This document shows positions 4,969-6,334 of a DNA stretch of 6,334 nucleotides, in pieces. A model generated the notes under the pieces. That model ran no database searches, was not told the DNA's origin, and saw only the letters and a list, made by a program, of their open reading frames with translations. Made by a program: the position numbers and the translations under genes. The stretch is from Duncaniella sp. Its GTDB lineage: Bacteria > Bacteroidota > Bacteroidia > Bacteroidales > Muribaculaceae. How positions within the stretch are numbered: the stretch's first letter is position 1; the number at the start of each line of letters is the position of its first letter. The DNA is taken from positions 1 to 6,334 of the forward strand of contig JAIDJD010000440.1 in the NCBI GenBank assembly GCA_029052375.1, given 5' to 3'.

Positions 4969-6334
4969 TTAGTAACCGGGCTGCTGCTGACCCTTGAGAC
5001 CGGGATTCACATCAATGATGGTCTTCTCGTCGAGAGGGGCACACTCGGTGTAGAACTTCTTGAGGCCGTAGAAGACGCCCGAGTTGCCGAGGATCCAATC
5101 CTTGTTGGCATCTGAGCGGCCGGGGATATCCACTACGGAGAGCTCGCCCTTGCTGTCTATCATGGTGTGCTTGCTGAACATATTGAGGATAGTGTACTCA
5201 ACAGCCTTTGCCTTCACGCCTTCGGGCACCTCAGCCTCGTTGAGGTACACCTGTCCGTTGGCCTCGTAGAGGTCGACCACAATCTCGCCGTTGCCTATGC
5301 TGTTCGAGTTGGTGACGTGGAGACCCTCATACTGCTCGGGGGTTATCTCGAGGCGGTCGAGGTCCTTCTCTGTGATGGAGATGAAGGGCACGGCTATCGT
5401 GGGGTCTGAGAACTGGGGCTTGATGTCCTTCTTGTATGCACGATACTGGTCGACGTCGGCATAACGGCCCTCGCGCTTGCAGAGCTGAATGAGCTTCTGC
5501 TTCTCGTTCATGAGATACTCATACTGGATGCCCCAGCGGACGAGGTCGGTGCGGCGCATACCCTCGTTGCTGAGCTCGAGCTTGCGCTCCTGGATGATGT
5601 AGTCGAGGAATGCGTCATGGCCTGTAGGAATCTCGCCCACCTTGTCGGCATCGTTGCGGAAGGCGCGCATACGCACCTCCTTGACAGCCGATACAGCCAG
5701 GGCGGGGGCGCCGTTGTTGAGCTCGTTGAGAGCCTCGGCATACATAAGGAGCACGTCAGAATAGCGGAGGATGGGCCAGCCCATGTTCTTGCGGGCATCG
5801 GAGGGACCCTTGCCTGCGGCCCAGTTGAAGCGATACTTGCCGACACCCTGGGCGATGAAGGCGTTCATCTCGTAGGTGTCGCCGCCATCCTTGGCCAGAC
5901 GGATGCCATAGTTGCAGACAGACACATCGCGGCGCTGGTCGCCCTCCTCAAACTCGAAGTAGAAGGTGGGGAAGGTGAACATCTGCGCACCGCTCTTGCC
6001 GAGGTTGCCGTTGGTGACACCGGCGGTGGGGATAGAGTTGGTATAACCGGTGCGCACGTCAGGGGCGTTGGGGCCTACGTTGGCATAGACCATCATGGTC
6101 TCGTTGTCATACTTCTGTGTGGCGAGGTTGCGGAACACCTGGTCGTAGTTCTCGAGCAGGCCGTTCTCGCCCTTGTCGATGACCGCCTTGCAGGCGTCGG
6201 CGGCAATCTGGAAGAGCTCGCGCACGCGGGCCTGGTCGTAGCGGCGGGCTATGCGGATCGAAGACTCGGGATAGGGCACCACGTCGAGGTCCCAGCGCAG
6301 GGAGTAGCCGGCGGCATAGAGGGCTGTGCGGGCC
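4969..6334 (-). CDS. SusD/RagB-family nutrient-binding outer-membrane lipoprotein, 5' end beyond window
   Basis: The visible 454 C-terminal residues of a SusD homologue; the frame is open to the window edge, so the start and lipoprotein signal lie outside. GTG 6282 is an internal valine, because upstream codons continue with family-like sequence (ALYAAGYSLRWDLDVVPYP). Diagnostic segments are WPILRYSDVLLMYAEALNE (upstream half) and IIQERKLELSNEGMRRTDL followed by VRWG, both typical of the SusD TPR-helical scaffold, and the protein ends in NPGLKGQQQPGY, a usual family ending. SusD proteins sit on the cell surface, capture glycans and cap a SusC TonB-dependent transporter, which would be expected just beyond the right edge. 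The next gene downstream is a pectate lyase, suggesting a pectic ligand (inference). About 189 residues follow the RWG motif, which seems longer than usual and may contain an insertion (about 5044-5421). Confidence 0.92.
   Translation of the reverse strand, partial: ARTALYAAGYSLRWDLDVVPYPESSIRIARRYDQARVRELFQIAADACKAVIDKGENGLLENYDQVFRNLATQKYDNETMMVYANVGPNAPDVRTGYTNSIPTAGVTNGNLGKSGAQMFTFPTFYFEFEEGDQRRDVSVCNYGIRLAKDGGDTYEMNAFIAQGVGKYRFNWAAGKGPSDARKNMGWPILRYSDVLLMYAEALNELNNGAPALAVSAVKEVRMRAFRNDADKVGEIPTGHDAFLDYIIQERKLELSNEGMRRTDLVRWGIQYEYLMNEKQKLIQLCKREGRYADVDQYRAYKKDIKPQFSDPTIAVPFISITEKDLDRLEITPEQYEGLHVTNSNSIGNGEIVVDLYEANGQVYLNEAEVPEGVKAKAVEYTILNMFSKHTMIDSKGELSVVDIPGRSDANKDWILGNSGVFYGLKKFYTECAPLDEKTIIDVNPGLKGQQQPGY

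Noticed and set aside
6280..6282. GTG 6282 as the start of the SusD-like gene
   Set aside because: SusD-like sequence continues upstream in frame to the window edge, so this is an internal valine.
1..6334. CRISPR arrays, insertion sequences, tRNA or rRNA genes, phage or defence genes
   Set aside because: No repeat-spacer pattern, transposase motifs, cloverleaf or recognisable defence domains were seen; nearly all bases are explained by five coding regions.

Overview
The window looks like Bacteroidota, most likely Bacteroidales. A SusD/RagB-type nutrient-binding protein, a PorE-like OmpA/PD40/TPR lipoprotein and pectin-active enzymes occur together, and no start is preceded by a well-placed Shine-Dalgarno sequence. 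The base composition is GC-rich with frequent ATA isoleucine codons, which would fit a high-GC gut lineage such as Muribaculaceae, but genus cannot be settled from this sequence.

The left part (about 1-3484) reads on the + strand. It holds the 3' end of a GH28 (polygalacturonase-family) gene, a 202-codon ThiE/TenI-like TIM-barrel gene, and a 655-codon lipoprotein with TPR, five PD40-like repeats, a carboxypeptidase-regulatory-like fold and an OmpA C-terminal domain, the architecture described for PorE of the type IX secretion system. An 11-bp stem hairpin lies between the last two, and an identical 11-mer (cggcgttataa) lies upstream of both of these genes.

The right part (3490-6334) reads on the - strand. 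It holds a secreted PL1-type pectate lyase and, upstream of it in transcription order, the 3' part of a SusD-like gene cut by the window edge. A perfect 32-nt palindrome followed by a T-rich tract on the - strand separates the two and is a convincing intrinsic terminator. The two arms converge with only 5 nt between stop codons.

Biologically, the SusD-like protein, the PL1 lyase and the GH28 enzyme fit a pectin/galacturonan utilisation locus: surface glycan capture, lyase cleavage, then hydrolase trimming. The ThiE-like and PorE-like genes between them are not obvious members of such a locus and may be unrelated neighbours. I found no clear new multi-gene system. The most unusual item is the ThiE-like protein, which keeps the fold signatures but has lost most of the known substrate-binding residues. 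There are no tRNA or rRNA genes, CRISPR arrays or insertion sequences that I could recognise, and no gene-free stretch longer than about 105 nt.
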